Of a stretch of DNA of 64,000 nucleotides, positions 61,530 through 64,000 are shown piece after piece. This DNA comes from Saccopteryx bilineata. Its lineage: Eukaryota; Chordata; Mammalia; Chiroptera; Emballonuridae. A model generated the notes under the pieces. It was not told the DNA's origin. It searched no databases and was given only the letters and a program-made list of their open reading frames with translations. The DNA is taken from assembly GCF_036850765.1 (NCBI RefSeq), contig NC_089495.1, forward strand, positions 194,697,847 through 194,761,846, read 5' to 3'. The translations under genes and the position numbers were made by a program. Every line of letters begins with the position of its first letter. The first letter of the stretch is position 1.

Positions 61530-62617
61530 ATGAAGGGTACTCATGCCATGATGGCTGTGGATGTGGCTCAGGCAGACAGGGAGAAAGCCTCCCTATTTGC
61601 GGGCAGATTTGAAAGCTGTTGAGTAATTTCCAATTGCCATTGTCAGTTGCAGTATTCTCTATGAAAATCTTACCTGGAGGATCTGCGAAGAGGTAACACA
61701 AGAATCTTGCCACCTATGGGAGGCAGCGCACATTTCTAAGGCTCCGTGTCCCTTAGGTCCATACACAGGATGGCCATCTCCTGTTGGAAATGGGTCCCAT
61801 TTTACTCTGATTCTCACAGAGAGGTGTTTGAAAGAGATTTCTTCTTCCTCTTACAGGGTCTCCATGACCTAATTCTCCATTTATACATCACTTCTTTAAC
61901 AAACACTTATCGAGTGTTTACTGCTTGCCAGGTGCAGCGATGGGCTCTGTCTGGGTATATTGTGGTGAGCGACATAGATCCAGTCCCTACCTTCATGGAG
62001 CTCACAGACTAGTGGGGGGAGAAAGGGGCTTAACAGATAAGCATGCAAATAAATCCATCATTTCAAACTGTGGCAAGGACACAGCGGACAATGAAAGGGT
62101 GCCAAGGATAGAATAACCCTTTAGATTGGGTGGTCAAGGAGGGCCTGCCTGCGGTAGTGACATTTAACCCGTGACCTGGAGTTGAAGTCAGCCAGGGCAA
62201 GGGTGCAGTGAACACTCCGGGATCACAGAAGCAAGTACAGAAGCCTGGAAGCTGAGATGCGGTTGGCCACATTTGAGAAGCTGAAAGCAAGCTGGTGCAG
62301 TTAGAGTTGGGACAGGGAGGGAGGGAATGGCTCCAGGTGAGAATGGAGCGCAGGTAGACAGGGAGGTGGCAGTGGGGATGGTGGCATAATTGGCAGGGTT
62401 TGACTGTCTACTCTATTCCTAGCTGCTCCCCATTTCCTTGAGAGGCCCCCAAAGGCATTGAAATTGGTGATGTGTCTCCTATGGCTAGCCCCTTCTCATT
62501 TCGCTTTGTTTCAGAATTGTCAGGGCGGCTTTTGCTTGCTTGTGCGAGCATATCGTCTATCCCCCACTCCCCTGCAAATACCGAGGCTGCTTTTATTAGA
62601 GAGGTGTTTGATATACA
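61530..62617. other. WFDC3 intron 3, no exon seen
   Basis: No WAP-like cysteine pattern on the plus strand. About 61880-62200 looks like an old mammalian interspersed repeat. Confidence 0.4.
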
Positions 62618-62621
62618 TTAA

Positions 62622-62862
62622 CCCTTTGAGTAGTGAGTTTTTTTCATGCTCGCTGACCCCCAGGAGTGAGTTTTTTTTCAAAAAATGAAATTAATTCCAG
62701 TTCTAGTTTTATTAACTTAAAATCATGTTTGATTGATAACCAATTTATGGCAACAAGAAGAACATACAATTGCCTTTTTTTAATGTTGCCATTGTACATG
62801 TACGATCGTACTCTGGTCAGGAGGCACGAGGACGTTCACGAACGTTCGTACTACTCAAAGGA
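62622..62862. mobile_element. piggyBac-like MITE
   Basis: Inverted ends CCCTTTGAGTAGTGAG (from 62622) and TACTACTCAAAGG (to about 62861), flanked by TTAA at 62618-62621 and 62863-62866, the hallmark piggyBac target duplication. About 240 bp, no coding capacity. WFDC3 intron 3. Confidence 0.75.
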
Positions 62863-62901
62863 TTAACTTAGGGAGACTGACATTTTTATAATGTTGAATC
62901 T

Positions 62902-62941
62902 TTATACTACATTCGATCTTAGCCAAAAGGCCAAGGAGCAA
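62902..62941 (-). pseudogene. U2 snRNA 5'-end fragment
   Basis: Reverse complement reads GCTCCTTGGCCTTTTGGCTA then AGATCGAATGTAGTAT, close to the first ~40 bases of U2 snRNA with several changes. Too short and altered to be functional. Confidence 0.7.
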
Positions 62942-62949
62942 TAATAATG

Positions 62950-64000
62950 TAGAATCTTTATGTTTTCCCATTTTCCAAGTGTATTTGGTGTATTTCAAGG
63001 TGTTTTCTAGTTTTAAAGTACTGTATTTCTTGATAAGTTAATGCCTACATTATTTTATTACCTCCTTTGCAATCTCCAGTGGGATCTTCTAGGAATCATT
63101 TTCTCTTCTAAGTACACATGGCAGCATATTACAATGAAAAAGAATGTAGATTTTGCTTGTCAGAGATCTGGGTTCAAGCCTCGGCTCACCACTTACTGTG
63201 GGTCCCTGGCCAACTCTCCTCTGCTTCTCTGAGCGCCCGTTCCCTTCAACGCAAAACGGAAAGAATAAACCTTGAAGGTTGTAATGATTCAAGGTGTGTA
63301 AAGTGCTTGTCCCTCACTGTACCTTAGCTTTCTTCCTCTTGCCTCCGAAGGTGGGCTTCGTCAGGGGCACAATTTCTAACCAGCCCCTTTTATCAAGAAC
63401 CAGGATTATTTTCTCCTCCCTTGATCACTTCGTCACTGAGACCCTGAAACTCCACAACACGTGACAACCTCTTTCCTTCCAGCCGGCCCTCCCCAGGTGG
63501 CGGGTTCCTTCCCTGCGCCCAGTGAAGTTGACCGTGCCTGGCTTAGGCAGCTCCCTTGGGCAGCCTGCCCATAAGAGAGAATAGAGGATTGTACTCCTTG
63601 CCAGGACTCTTGAGGCCCAGCTCTGGAACCAGAGCCTGGGAATCTGTCTCAGGCGGGCCACTCTCTGCCAGCTTGTAGGGCCTGGTACAATCTTCCCAGT
63701 GTTTGAGGCTGATGGCTACATCGCGGGGGCTGAGGATGAGGCCGGCACCCTGGCAAGGCACCTTTGTGAGCTGCTCTGGGCCCTGGCCAGCCCAGATGGG
63801 GCTTCCTCTTCGCTTCCTCTTTGCTATTAGCGAGGAAGGCTGGAATAGTGACCTCCCAGAGCCCGGTGGCTGAGTGAGGTGCCTAGTCTGGTGAGAGGCG
63901 ATATTGGCTGCTGTGTTAGGATTTAAGTGCTTTTCTACAGTTCCGATCCGAGCGGCGGGCTGGGCACTCATTCAGCGGGGCCGGTTCTACACAGAACTCC
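62950..64000. other. WFDC3 intron 3, right edge
   Basis: Contains a MIR-like stretch (about 63140-63310). A 142-codon open reading on the minus strand (63971-63543) is not recognised and has no homologue I can name. Confidence 0.4.

Noticed and set aside
63543..63971. 142-codon open reading on the minus strand near the right edge
   Set aside because: No recognisable protein, no splice or promoter context, and inside the expected WFDC3 intron; kept only as a note.

Overview
The window is vertebrate nuclear DNA: split genes with GT-AG introns, mammalian poly(A) signals, CpG islands and very many tRNA-derived SINEs. I recognise six genes in the order of the human 20q13.12 block: ZSWIM3 (first coding exon only, -), ACOT8 (+), SNX21 (-), TNNC2 (+), UBE2C (-), DNTTIP1 (-) and WFDC3 (+, runs off the right edge). 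Recent-looking hAT and piggyBac-like elements plus SINEs with A-box/B-box heads followed by CT-rich tails suggest a bat. The SINEs are neither the vespertilionid VES consensus nor rhinolophid Rhin-1 as I remember them; an emballonurid-type bat is my best but unproven guess. All gene identities come from reading spliced exons against remembered human orthologues; no search was run.

Layout: 1-1.7 kb, ZSWIM3 exon 1 and a shared CCAAT-rich promoter. 1.7-11.3 kb, ACOT8, six coding exons giving 319 aa with a C-terminal SKL. 11.3-16.9 kb, SNX21, tail to tail with ACOT8 (poly(A) signals about 30 bp apart), three coding exons and a GC-AG first intron. 17-23 kb, CpG island, a retroviral transcript copy that looks L1-mobilised, and a muscle-type upstream region. 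22.96-25.66 kb, TNNC2, six coding exons, 160 aa. 25.7-30.4 kb, SINE-rich spacer with a 352-bp near-identical inverted repeat. 30.4-33.35 kb, UBE2C, six coding exons, 179 aa, with a CHR/CCAAT cell-cycle promoter. 33.4-35.5 kb, a DNA-transposon-like element that contains a copy of UBE2C intron 1 sequence. 35.5-56.9 kb, DNTTIP1, thirteen coding exons, 329 aa, introns full of SINEs plus an RPL35A processed pseudogene. 59.5-64 kb, the first three coding exons of WFDC3 (signal peptide and two WAP domains), then intron with a piggyBac-like MITE and a U2 fragment.

The genes do not form one pathway: peroxisomal acyl-CoA hydrolysis (ACOT8), endosomal phosphoinositide binding (SNX21), fast-muscle calcium sensing (TNNC2), APC/C ubiquitin initiation (UBE2C), the MiDAC HDAC complex (DNTTIP1) and secreted WAP proteins (WFDC3). 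SINE families used below: SINE-I (head GGTTGGCTCAGTGGTAGAGC, GC-rich body about 390 bp), SINE-II (head GTGGCGCAGTGGATAAAGC, about 190 bp), SINE-III (head GTGGCGCAGTGGATAGAGC, about 320-350 bp), SINE-IV (older, head CAGTTGGTTAGAGC, about 150-200 bp). The most interesting observation is the 785-bp element at 34673-35457 carrying a 110-bp duplicate of UBE2C intron 1 and an unidentified 65-codon open segment ending in a splice donor.
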